5,450 nt of DNA. Origin: Coriobacteriia bacterium. GTDB lineage: Bacteria; Actinomycetota; Coriobacteriia; Anaerosomatales; JAENZW01. A program made the translations under genes and the position numbers. The stretch lies in NCBI GenBank assembly GCA_029858605.1, contig JAOUET010000131.1, positions 1-5,450 on the forward strand, given 5' to 3'. Of the stretch, positions 1-5,221 are shown piece after piece (the stretch's first letter is position 1; each line of letters starts with the position of its first letter). The notes beneath the pieces were generated by a model. That model worked only from the letters and a program-made list of their open reading frames with translations. It was not told the DNA's origin and searched no databases.

Positions 1-96
1 CTTCCGGTCGCCGCCGCCGGGTCGATCGGGGCCGCGCGTGGACTCCAGTACCATGTGCTCGAGCAAGGTCTCGCCGAGGAGGGCCCAGGCGAATGA
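1..96 (+). CDS. C-terminal end of an unrecognised upstream gene (partial)
   Basis: Reading from base 1 in frame 1 gives 31 sense codons and a TGA stop at 94-96. The peptide begins LPVAAAGSIGAARG and ends in LAEEGPGE. It has ordinary protein composition (an Ala/Gly-rich stretch followed by an amphipathic, Glu-rich tail). The TGA overlaps the ATG of the next gene as ATGA, and the next gene's Shine-Dalgarno site lies inside this reading frame. That arrangement is typical of translationally coupled operon genes and is the main reason to believe this frame is real. The fragment is too short to assign a family, so no function is proposed. The gene starts outside the window. Confidence 0.6.
   Translation, partial: LPVAAAGSIGAARGLQYHVLEQGLAEEGPGE
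76..83 (+). promoter_or_regulatory. Strong Shine-Dalgarno site of the TudS-related gene
   Basis: GAGGAGGG lies 9 nt before the ATG at 93 and closely complements the 3' end of 16S rRNA. It fixes the start of the desulfidase-like gene. It sits within the last codons of the upstream gene, so ribosomes ending there could restart directly. Confidence 0.8.
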
Positions 97-641
97 ACCG
101 GAGCCGCAGGGTGGCCGTCGTGGCCCACTGTCTGCTCAACATGAACTCGAAAGTCGAGGGTCTCGCCACATGCCCGGGCGTTCACCCGATCTTGGGAGAG
201 CTTGCGGATCGCGACTACGGCCTGCTGCAGCTTCCGTGTCCGGAACTCACGATGCTCGGACTGAAGCGCTGGGGGCAGACGTTCGAGCAGTACGACACAC
301 CTTTCTTCCGCGCTCACTGCGCTCGTCTTGTGGCGGATGTTGCCGCGCAGGTTTCAGAGTACGTCCGATGTGGCTACGAGATCGGACCTGTCGTGGGAGT
401 GCAAGGCAGTCCCAGCTGTGGCGTCACCCAGACGATGTCGGGAGCGTGGGGTGGCGAGTACGACGACGATCGCATGCGGCAGATACGGTCGCGGCGAGAG
501 CGCGTCGACGGCGCCGGTGTGTTCTTCCGGGAGCTAGCCGAGCGCCTCGAGCCGTACGGCGTGGCGTTCACTTGGGTTGACGACCGCGAGCCGGACGGCG
601 GAATCGCGCGGATCGCAGGAGTGCTCGAGGGCGGCCTGTGA
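93..641 (+). CDS. TudS-related (DUF523-type) putative [4Fe-4S] desulfidase
   Basis: The 182-residue protein resembles the 2-thiouracil desulfidase (TudS)/DUF523 group, and most closely, from memory, the 'CD3072 family TudS-related putative desulfidase'. Seen in the sequence: an N-terminal AHCLLN motif with Cys13, a QLPCPE motif with Cys49, and a VQGSPSCGVT loop with Cys109. In TudS three cysteines at comparable places hold a [4Fe-4S] cluster whose free iron site accepts sulfur from a thiolated substrate; by analogy these three would be the ligands. Cys27, Cys76 and Cys93 are also present but do not lie in family motifs. No signal peptide or membrane helix is visible, so the protein should be cytoplasmic. 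The ATG start is supported by GAGGAGGG 9 nt upstream. The gene overlaps its upstream neighbour by ATGA and its downstream membrane-protein partner by GTGA, so the three are probably one operon. The true substrate cannot be read from the sequence. Confidence 0.85.
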   Translation: MNRSRRVAVVAHCLLNMNSKVEGLATCPGVHPILGELADRDYGLLQLPCPELTMLGLKRWGQTFEQYDTPFFRAHCARLVADVAAQVSEYVRCGYEIGPVVGVQGSPSCGVTQTMSGAWGGEYDDDRMRQIRSRRERVDGAGVFFRELAERLEPYGVAFTWVDDREPDGGIARIAGVLEGGL

Positions 642-1054
642 GCGCGTCGCGTGCCGGCACGTCGGGACCGCTTCGATTCCTGGGCCGACTGGTCGTCGTC
701 CTTCTCGGAGTCCTTGCAGGTTTCTTCGGTGCCTTCAACGCGGTGTTTTCGGACATCGTCCTGAGCACGCGAGGCATGACCGAGGCCGCAGTCTATGTTT
801 GGGGTGTCTACGCCGTCACCGGGATCGCGGTGGCGGTCGTCGCGCCGGCGCGAGGTTGGCGGTGGGTGTGGTGGATATGGGTACCGGGGGCGCTCATGCT
901 GGTGCTGTATTCCATCCGCGAATCACAGGCCTTCGCCTGGCATGCGGCCGTCGCTCTCTACGCTTGGGTGGGAGCGTACCTGGGAGCGTACCTGGGAGCG
1001 GCCCTGCGCACGCGCTTGGGACGCGGCAGTAGCCCCGGTCGGGGCGATGGTTGA
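638..1054 (+). CDS. Small polytopic membrane protein of unknown function
   Basis: This 138-residue protein starts at GTG, whose last two bases form part of the TGA stop of the desulfidase-like gene (GTGA overlap). GAGGG at 627-631 sits 6 nt before the start. Hydrophobic stretches suggest about four transmembrane helices, near residues 14-36, 51-70, 75-93 and 97-124. The N-terminus is short and basic, and the C-terminal tail (RTRLGRGSSPGRGDG) is basic and Gly-rich, so it is likely cytosolic. The third helix region is Trp-rich (RWVWWIW). The last helix contains the repeat GAYLGAYLGA, encoded by a 12-bp tandem repeat. I do not recognise the family. Coupling to a TudS-like gene could mean a role in moving the substrate or product of that enzyme, but this is speculation. 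The stop is only 4 bp from the stop of the convergent gene on the other strand, leaving no room for a separate terminator. Confidence 0.8.
   Translation: MSASRAGTSGPLRFLGRLVVVLLGVLAGFFGAFNAVFSDIVLSTRGMTEAAVYVWGVYAVTGIAVAVVAPARGWRWVWWIWVPGALMLVLYSIRESQAFAWHAAVALYAWVGAYLGAYLGAALRTRLGRGSSPGRGDG
969..1000 (+). repeat. 12-bp tandem repeat, 2.7 copies, inside the membrane-protein gene
   Basis: The unit TGGGAGCGTACC occurs perfectly at 969-980 and 981-992, followed by its first 8 bases at 993-1000. The unit length is a multiple of three, so each copy adds four residues (Gly-Ala-Tyr-Leu) to the last predicted helix without changing frame. Perfect identity at the DNA level, rather than only at the protein level, suggests recent duplication or slippage. 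Confidence 0.9.
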
Positions 1055-1058
1055 CGCA

Positions 1059-1301
1059 TCACTGGACGGTACCGAGTGAGCCGCCCCATCCGTGTCCCGT
1101 GATTGCCGAGTTGAGCTGATCGCAAAGACGCTGACGCGTGTACCGTCCGGGCGGCAGCAGGGAGACGATTCCGAGCAGTTCGTCCGGCAGGTCCATGGCG
1201 TCGGCACGCACCACGACATCCAGTCGCGTCACGGTCTTCGCGTCACGGTAGAGCGCATCGATCATGCGCGGCAACAACATCCGTGTCTCGTCGTCGAACA
1301 C
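1059..1301 (-). CDS. Small hypothetical protein, 80 residues
   Basis: I judge this small minus-strand frame to be a real gene. It uses a GTG start at 1299-1301 with a GGAGAG Shine-Dalgarno site (minus strand, 1306-1311) just upstream, and an in-frame TGA further upstream leaves no other start. The composition is normal: acidic N-terminus, a helical-looking segment (MLLPRMIDALYRDAKTVTRL, residues 8-27), a DLPDELLGIVSLLPPG segment (37-52) and a Gly-rich C-terminus with GHGWGGSLGTV (69-79). No membrane helix or signal peptide is seen, and it has a single cysteine (Cys60). I cannot name its family or role. It converges on the membrane-protein gene with a 4-bp gap and diverges from the methyltransferase fusion across 47 bp. 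It could be a conserved lineage-specific protein; the compact 'LCDQLNSAITGHGWG' block looks like a motif under selection, which is inference. Confidence 0.7.
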   Translation of the reverse strand: MFDDETRMLLPRMIDALYRDAKTVTRLDVVVRADAMDLPDELLGIVSLLPPGRYTRQRLCDQLNSAITGHGWGGSLGTVQ

Positions 1302-1348
1302 TTCGCTCTCCGGTTCGTGGTCGGTGGCTCACCAGTGTATCTTGTGAG
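1302..1348. promoter_or_regulatory. Divergent promoter region between the 80-residue gene and the methyltransferase fusion
   Basis: Only 47 bp separate the two divergent starts. On the plus strand TATCTT (1338-1343) resembles a -10 box and ends 5 nt before the ATG at 1349. On the minus strand TACACT (1334-1339) resembles a -10 box that would start transcription near 1327, giving a short leader with the GGAGAG site at 1306-1311. The two hexamers overlap by 2 bp, so polymerase could probably not use both at once. No good -35 boxes were found for either direction, so this remains tentative. Confidence 0.35.
1306..1311 (-). promoter_or_regulatory. Shine-Dalgarno site of the 80-residue gene
   Basis: GGAGAG on the minus strand lies 4 nt before the GTG start at 1301 (6 nt counted from GGAG). 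It is the main support for choosing GTG over the ATG at codon 8. Confidence 0.6.
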
Positions 1349-2785
1349 ATGAAACAGCGAGAACGGGTTGGTGTGGGTCACTTCAAGTTCGACATCTCCA
1401 AGCTCGAGAAGCTCAACGATCCTGGAAGGTTCGAGACCTTGCCCCCCGAGGTCTTCTGGGAGGCGTTGGGCAAGCCGGACGACGCACGCGAGATCGTAGA
1501 GATCGGAGCGGGAACCGGCTTGTTCGCGGCTCAGTTCGTTTCGTTCGCGCCCGATGCGATCGTGCACGCGGTCGACACCGAGAAGGCCATGATCGAATGG
1601 ATGAAGGAGAATCGTCCCGAGGTGGAACGGGGTCGGCTCGTGCCGACCGAATCCGAAGAGACGCACGTCCCTCTTCCCGATGAACTCGCGGACGTCGTCT
1701 TCATGATCAACCTCCACCACGAACTCGCTGAGCCTGCTTCCACCTATGCGGAGGCTTTTCGGCTGCTCAAGCCTGGAGGACGAGTACTTGTCGTCGATTG
1801 GGCGCCGTTCGAGACGCCGAAGGGTCCGCCGCTGACCGTGCGTGTCACAGCCGAGGATCTCGCGGCTCATGTCGAAGGCGCGGGCTTCGCGGGCACCGTG
1901 ATCCACGGTGATCTTCCCTGGCATTCGATGGTGACGGGGACGAAGCCCGCCGCGCGTGGACAGCTCGCGATCCCGGTGGACGAGCGCGCCACGATGCAGG
2001 CGCTCGATCTTCTCGCTGCGGCACGAAAGGCATTCGTGGCAGCACGGGATCGCATTCCCTTCACCGTGCTCGAGCGAGGCACTGCCGAATATGTCGCTGC
2101 CGCATTCCTCTGGCGCGCGACGAGTTCGGTGGAAGCCGTGGAGCACCTCGTCGAAAAGGGGCATCCCGCCGAGGGATTGATCATCTTGCGATCGCTCGTC
2201 GAGGACGTCTGCTCTCTGAGCTACATCCTGTCCGAGCCGGACCGTCTGGCTGGCGTGTGGTGCGACTTCGAGACCGAGCGCATCGCGAAGTACTACGACG
2301 ACCTTGCGATCGCCATGCCGACAGAAGAAGTGAAGACGGCAGCGCGGGAGGCGCTTCGTAGCATGGGCCAGAAGCCCCGTGCGAACAGAGCGAACTGGTG
2401 GTCGGGCATGAGCCCTCACGCCATGGCGAGAAGAGCGGAGTCCGTCTACCCGGGGACGTTGCGGTTCTACCTGTTGCTGTACGCGGCCCTGTGCGACATC
2501 GCTCACTTCAACGCACCGGCGCTGGGGATGTATGTCCCACTGGTCGACGATTTCAAGACGCCGGGAACGCACGGTCACGACGTGCTAATGACCGTCCAGA
2601 CGACGCTGGCCGTGCTATCCGAGATCGCACTCCGCATCGATGACTTTCTGCAACTCGGCCTCGACGTCCAGATCCGCCCCCTCGCCGAGAATGCCAGCGT
2701 GCTGGCCGCTTTGGCCGCAAGAGGCATGAGCGATTCGATCGCGAACGAGCTCCTGAACTGGGTTCGAGAGCAGGACGAGGGCTAG
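1349..2785 (+). CDS. Class I SAM-dependent methyltransferase fused to a DUF5677-like domain
   Basis: The 478-residue protein appears to have two parts. Residues about 10-197 form a Rossmann-type SAM methyltransferase resembling the UbiE-like/methyltransferase-11 group: glycine motif VEIGAGTG (50-57), acidic residue Asp76 in HAVDTEK that would bind the SAM ribose, ADVVFMINLHHEL (114-126) and LLKPGGRVLVVDW (139-151). Small proteins of this type usually end near here. Residues about 210-435 instead continue as an alpha-helical region with features I associate with DUF5677: IILRSLVEDVCSLSYIL (278-294), DPD-like EPDRL (296-300), and LCDIAHFNAP (381-390). No known catalytic motif is visible in it. 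The tail 436-478 is unassigned. The ATG at 1349 has no Shine-Dalgarno site but has a -10-like TATCTT 5 nt upstream, so the mRNA may be leaderless; GTG at 1373 (giving an N-terminus of VGHFKFDISKLEKL) is a plausible alternative. The methyl acceptor is unknown. The stop overlaps that of thrC in a shared CTAG. Confidence 0.8.
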   Translation: MKQRERVGVGHFKFDISKLEKLNDPGRFETLPPEVFWEALGKPDDAREIVEIGAGTGLFAAQFVSFAPDAIVHAVDTEKAMIEWMKENRPEVERGRLVPTESEETHVPLPDELADVVFMINLHHELAEPASTYAEAFRLLKPGGRVLVVDWAPFETPKGPPLTVRVTAEDLAAHVEGAGFAGTVIHGDLPWHSMVTGTKPAARGQLAIPVDERATMQALDLLAAARKAFVAARDRIPFTVLERGTAEYVAAAFLWRATSSVEAVEHLVEKGHPAEGLIILRSLVEDVCSLSYILSEPDRLAGVWCDFETERIAKYYDDLAIAMPTEEVKTAAREALRSMGQKPRANRANWWSGMSPHAMARRAESVYPGTLRFYLLLYAALCDIAHFNAPALGMYVPLVDDFKTPGTHGHDVLMTVQTTLAVLSEIALRIDDFLQLGLDVQIRPLAENASVLAALAARGMSDSIANELLNWVREQDEG

Positions 2786-4323
2786 GGCGAGAGCCAATCT
2801 CGCACGGCAGTCTCGATTCCGTCACGACCGGCATCTACAACTCGCGTGAATCGTTCCGGCAGTGTGTCCAGTTCCGCAATCGCGCTCGGCACGCAAGCTT
2901 CCGGCGCGATCTGGCGTACGTGGGCGAGAATGTCGATGGCACTCGATCCCTCGTACTGCGCGGGTAGAGGCTCCGAATACGGGATCCCGCTGAGAGCCTT
3001 GAACACGTCCACGCCGAACTTCGCCCAGTGGGCGGTGGAGACCACGAGCACAGGGTTCTCACCGCGCAACCGCTCTGCTACCTCCCAGGCGACCGCAGTG
3101 TGAGGATCGGGCAGGTATCCGGTCTCCTCGTGCGCGCGACGTATGGTGGCCAAGGACGTGTCGTTCGTCACGTAGTCGCCGACTAGGAAGTCGCGCATCT
3201 GTGTGAACGTATCGCGATCGACCCCGAAGTGCTTCTCTTCGGCAAGCTGCCGCGTCCACTCGCGGGCGGACGGGCTCCCGGTGAGATGGTACAGGAGGCG
3301 TTCGAGGTTGCTCGATATCAGGATGTCCATCGACGGCGACGGGGTCTTGACGAAGTGCCTCTCGGAGATGTCGTAGACGCCGGTGGCGATGAAGTCCGAG
3401 AGCACGTTGTTCTCGTTGCTCGCGCACAGAAGCCGGTCTATCGGAACGCCGATCTCCTTTGCGTAGAAGGCGCCGAGTATGTTGCCGAAGTTGCCCGTTG
3501 GCACGCACACATCGATCGGATCCCCGGCCTTCACTCCACCGCCTGCGACCATATCGGCGTAGGCGCTGACGTAGTACACGACCTGCGGCAGCATCCGTCC
3601 CCAGTTGATCGAGTTGGCGGAGGAAAGCCCGATGCCCCATCGATCGTGGAGTTCAGCGTTGAATTCCTCGTCGTTGAATGCCGCTTTCACTGCGTTCTGG
3701 CAGTCATCGAAGTTGCCGCGCACTCCGAAGACTGAGACGTTGCTGCCCCGCTGGGTGATCATCTGCTTGCGCTGCAGTTCCGAGACGCCGTCGGCAGGAT
3801 AGAAGACGATGATGTTCGTGTGTTCGCGATCGACGAAGCCCTCGAGTGCCGCCTTCCCCGTGTCGCCCGAAGTCGCGACGAGAATGAGGTAGTCGTCCAG
3901 AGCGCGCTCGCGCGCGTGAAGCATGCTGATTGCCTCCGAGAAGAACAGGGGCATGCACTGAAGCGCCATGTCCTTGAACGCGCTCGTCGGACCGTGCCAG
4001 AGTTCCAGAACGTGCATGTCGGGGCGCGCTTCGACGACTGGCGCGATGCGCGCGTCGTCCCATTGGCTCCCGTACGCTCGCTGCATGAGCGTGTCGATCC
4101 GCTCGTCGCTCACGTCCACTCCGAACCGGGAGAAGATTGCGGCGGCCCGACGCCAGTACGGCATCTCGCCGACTGCAAGAATCTCGCCGAGCGTCAGCTC
4201 GGGCAGGGACGCGGGTACGTACAGACCGCCTCCCGGGGCGATTCCCCTTGCGACAACGTCGGTGAACGCAGGGTTGCCTCGAGCGAGACCACGGGTGTCG
4301 CGATAGTGGACGACCGGCTTCAT
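2782..4323 (-). CDS. thrC: Threonine synthase (long, yeast-like form)
   Basis: The enzyme converts O-phospho-L-homoserine to L-threonine and phosphate with pyridoxal phosphate (EC 4.2.3.1), the last step of threonine synthesis, in the cytoplasm. The 513-residue protein has the expected N-terminus (MKPVVHYRDTRGLARGNPAF), the PLP lysine Lys117 in HGPTSAFKDMALQ (110-122), TSGDTG (151-156), NSINWGR (237-243), the glycine-rich phosphate loop VPTGNFGN (274-281), DPHTAVAW (406-413) and STAHWAKF (429-436). The family usually has Pro where this last motif has Trp433. The length fits the longer class found in yeast and many bacteria rather than the roughly 430-residue E. coli type. The frame stays open upstream to 4488, but homology starts at the ATG at 4321-4323. 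That ATG lacks a Shine-Dalgarno site but has TACGAT 6 nt upstream. It lies 43 bp downstream of the RDD gene on the same strand, and its stop overlaps that of the convergent fusion gene. Confidence 0.96.
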   Translation of the reverse strand: MKPVVHYRDTRGLARGNPAFTDVVARGIAPGGGLYVPASLPELTLGEILAVGEMPYWRRAAAIFSRFGVDVSDERIDTLMQRAYGSQWDDARIAPVVEARPDMHVLELWHGPTSAFKDMALQCMPLFFSEAISMLHARERALDDYLILVATSGDTGKAALEGFVDREHTNIIVFYPADGVSELQRKQMITQRGSNVSVFGVRGNFDDCQNAVKAAFNDEEFNAELHDRWGIGLSSANSINWGRMLPQVVYYVSAYADMVAGGGVKAGDPIDVCVPTGNFGNILGAFYAKEIGVPIDRLLCASNENNVLSDFIATGVYDISERHFVKTPSPSMDILISSNLERLLYHLTGSPSAREWTRQLAEEKHFGVDRDTFTQMRDFLVGDYVTNDTSLATIRRAHEETGYLPDPHTAVAWEVAERLRGENPVLVVSTAHWAKFGVDVFKALSGIPYSEPLPAQYEGSSAIDILAHVRQIAPEACVPSAIAELDTLPERFTRVVDAGRDGIETAVRDWLSP

Positions 4324-4329
4324 GCGTGC

Positions 4330-4335
4330 ATCGTA
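4330..4335 (-). promoter_or_regulatory. Candidate -10 box for a leaderless thrC transcript
   Basis: On the minus strand TACGAT (4 of 6 consensus positions, with the key first TA and last T) ends 6 nt before the thrC ATG, placing a predicted transcription start at or next to the A of ATG. No convincing -35 box is found 16-18 nt upstream. thrC could instead, or also, be read from the RDD gene 43 bp upstream. Confidence 0.35.
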
Positions 4336-4366
4336 GCAGAGCCCTACCTTCGGCGGGGCAGCAGCT

Positions 4367-5005
4367 TCACGCGCGCACGACGAAGGTCTTGCCCCAGCGG
4401 TCGCCCAGTCTTTGCCGAAGAGGGCTCGCGCTGACCAAGTAGAGGCCCACGCCTCCGAAGAGGATGAGGTCGACGATTCGCGCAACATTGCGCTTCAGCG
4501 CTTGGACGCGCGACAGGCGTCTGCCGTCGGAGTCCACGATGCGCAATCCGAATAGAGCCTTGCCGGGTGTGACGCCCACCGTGGCTTCGAACGCGAAGAA
4601 GTAGCCGTACAGTACAGACAAACTGACCGGTGCGGCGACGAGTAGTAGAGCGAAGGGGAGATCTCCGCCCGCTCCCCCAGACAGTAGAGTCGCGAGTGCC
4701 CTTCCCGCGTAGTAGGTGAGCGACTGCCCGATGACCCAGTCGGTGGCGAACGCCCCGGCGCGGCGCGGCAGTACGTCCACGTGCTTGGTCGTGATCTCGC
4801 CGACCTTAGTCGGCGGTGGCGGTGGAGGCTCGATCGACTTGGCAGGAGCTAGGAGCGGCGTCGAGGAGCCCGGCAGTGGCGGCAGCGGACCCTCGGTGTC
4901 GTGATGGTCCCGCAGTTGGGATTTCAGGTGGCCGAAGACACACCCACCGTCACGTGAGACCCAGACATACGCTCCACAGTCTGCACAGAATGCAGCCTTC
5001 GGCAT
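4367..5005 (-). CDS. RDD-family membrane protein with N-terminal zinc ribbon
   Basis: The 212-residue protein begins with a small zinc-ribbon-like segment, FCADCG at residues 6-11 followed by Cys22 and His26 (CxxC...CxxxH). A disordered, proline-rich linker (about 38-66, with six prolines in a row at 60-65) leads to a C-terminal RDD membrane domain (about 78-212). Features of the RDD family include PRRAGAFATDW with Arg82 and Asp89, TPGKALFGLRIVD (146-158), RNVARIVDL (172-180) and the C-terminal RQRLGDRWGKTFVV (197-210). Three hydrophobic segments are seen, near 84-109, 115-140 and 177-193. RDD proteins are mostly uncharacterised, and a few are linked to ion transport or stress; no specific role is claimed. 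I chose the ATG at 5003-5005, preceded by GAGGGG and directly followed by the zinc ribbon; an in-frame ATG at 5021-5023 would add six residues but lacks a good ribosome site. It precedes thrC by 43 bp on the same strand. Confidence 0.85.
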   Translation of the reverse strand: MPKAAFCADCGAYVWVSRDGGCVFGHLKSQLRDHHDTEGPLPPLPGSSTPLLAPAKSIEPPPPPPTKVGEITTKHVDVLPRRAGAFATDWVIGQSLTYYAGRALATLLSGGAGGDLPFALLLVAAPVSLSVLYGYFFAFEATVGVTPGKALFGLRIVDSDGRRLSRVQALKRNVARIVDLILFGGVGLYLVSASPLRQRLGDRWGKTFVVRA

Positions 5006-5221
5006 GGCCCCTCGTACCCCCATTCCGCAGGTGCCAGATGGGGACTTCGTGGGGCGGAGGCGCTCTCCTGCATTCCTGCGTGAAGTCCGCGCGACGCTGC
5101 AGTGGCCTCGTGGTCACTCCTCCTGACCGGGGAGGGCGTGCTAGTCTTTAGATATCCAGATGATTCTTTCCTGGCTCCCGAACAAGCTCTCGCAGGTTGG
5201 CTCGTCTACACGGGGGGTTTC
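5006..5221. promoter_or_regulatory. Divergent intergenic region between the RDD gene and the ApgM-like gene
   Basis: These 216 bp should carry the promoters for both divergent genes. The AT-richest patch (5141-5170, including TAGATA at 5149-5154) stands out in otherwise GC-rich DNA and is the likeliest core promoter for the plus-strand gene, though no clean -35/-10 pair was found. Two overlapping dyads lie at 5112-5135. No convincing small gene, RNA gene or terminator was seen. In the plus direction the frame of the ApgM-like gene stays open back to at least a GTG at 5138. Confidence 0.4.
5112..5135 (+). repeat. Two overlapping, mutually exclusive short dyads
   Basis: GGTCA (5112-5116) pairs with TGACC (5124-5128) around the 7-nt loop CTCCTCC. 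CCTCC (5119-5123) pairs with GGAGG (5131-5135) around the 7-nt loop TGACCGG. The second stem uses the loop of the first, so only one can form at a time. The first could equally be a 17-bp operator for a dimeric regulator. Stems of 5 bp are short and could occur by chance in GC-rich DNA. Confidence 0.35.

Noticed and set aside
38..580. A 180-codon plus-strand frame overlapping the TudS-related gene
   Set aside because: The product is Arg/Ser/Ala-rich and motif-free; the overlapping frame from 93 has the family cysteines and a strong ribosome site.
577..1032. A 151-codon plus-strand frame overlapping the membrane-protein gene
   Set aside because: Arg/Gly-rich shadow of the hydrophobic frame starting at 638, which has a ribosome site and coupled start.
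1055..1058. A terminator between the convergent membrane-protein and 80-residue genes
   Set aside because: The gap is only 4 bp and no hairpin with a T-run is present around it.
1262..2578. A 438-codon open frame on the minus strand, opposite the methyltransferase fusion
   Set aside because: Its product is Arg/His-rich with no recognisable motif, while the plus strand encodes clear methyltransferase motifs over the same bases. Long antisense frames are common in GC-rich genes.
3820..4434. A 204-codon plus-strand frame opposite thrC
   Set aside because: Antisense shadow; composition is Arg/Val/Glu-rich without motifs and the opposite strand is securely thrC.
4324..4488. An N-terminal extension of threonine synthase
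   Set aside because: The extra 55 residues are Ser/Ala-rich, overlap the end of the RDD gene and match nothing expected at the thrC N-terminus, which begins at MKPVVHYRDT.
4951..5118. A minus-strand frame from a GTG near 5118 preceded by AGGAGG
   Set aside because: The ribosome-site-like AGGAGG is attractive, but the roughly 55-residue product is Arg/Pro-rich, motif-free and overlaps the zinc-ribbon coding sequence in another frame.
4816..5151. A 111-codon plus-strand frame across the RDD gene start and the intergenic region
   Set aside because: Low-complexity Arg/Ser/His-rich product, no ribosome site, and it is antisense to the zinc ribbon.
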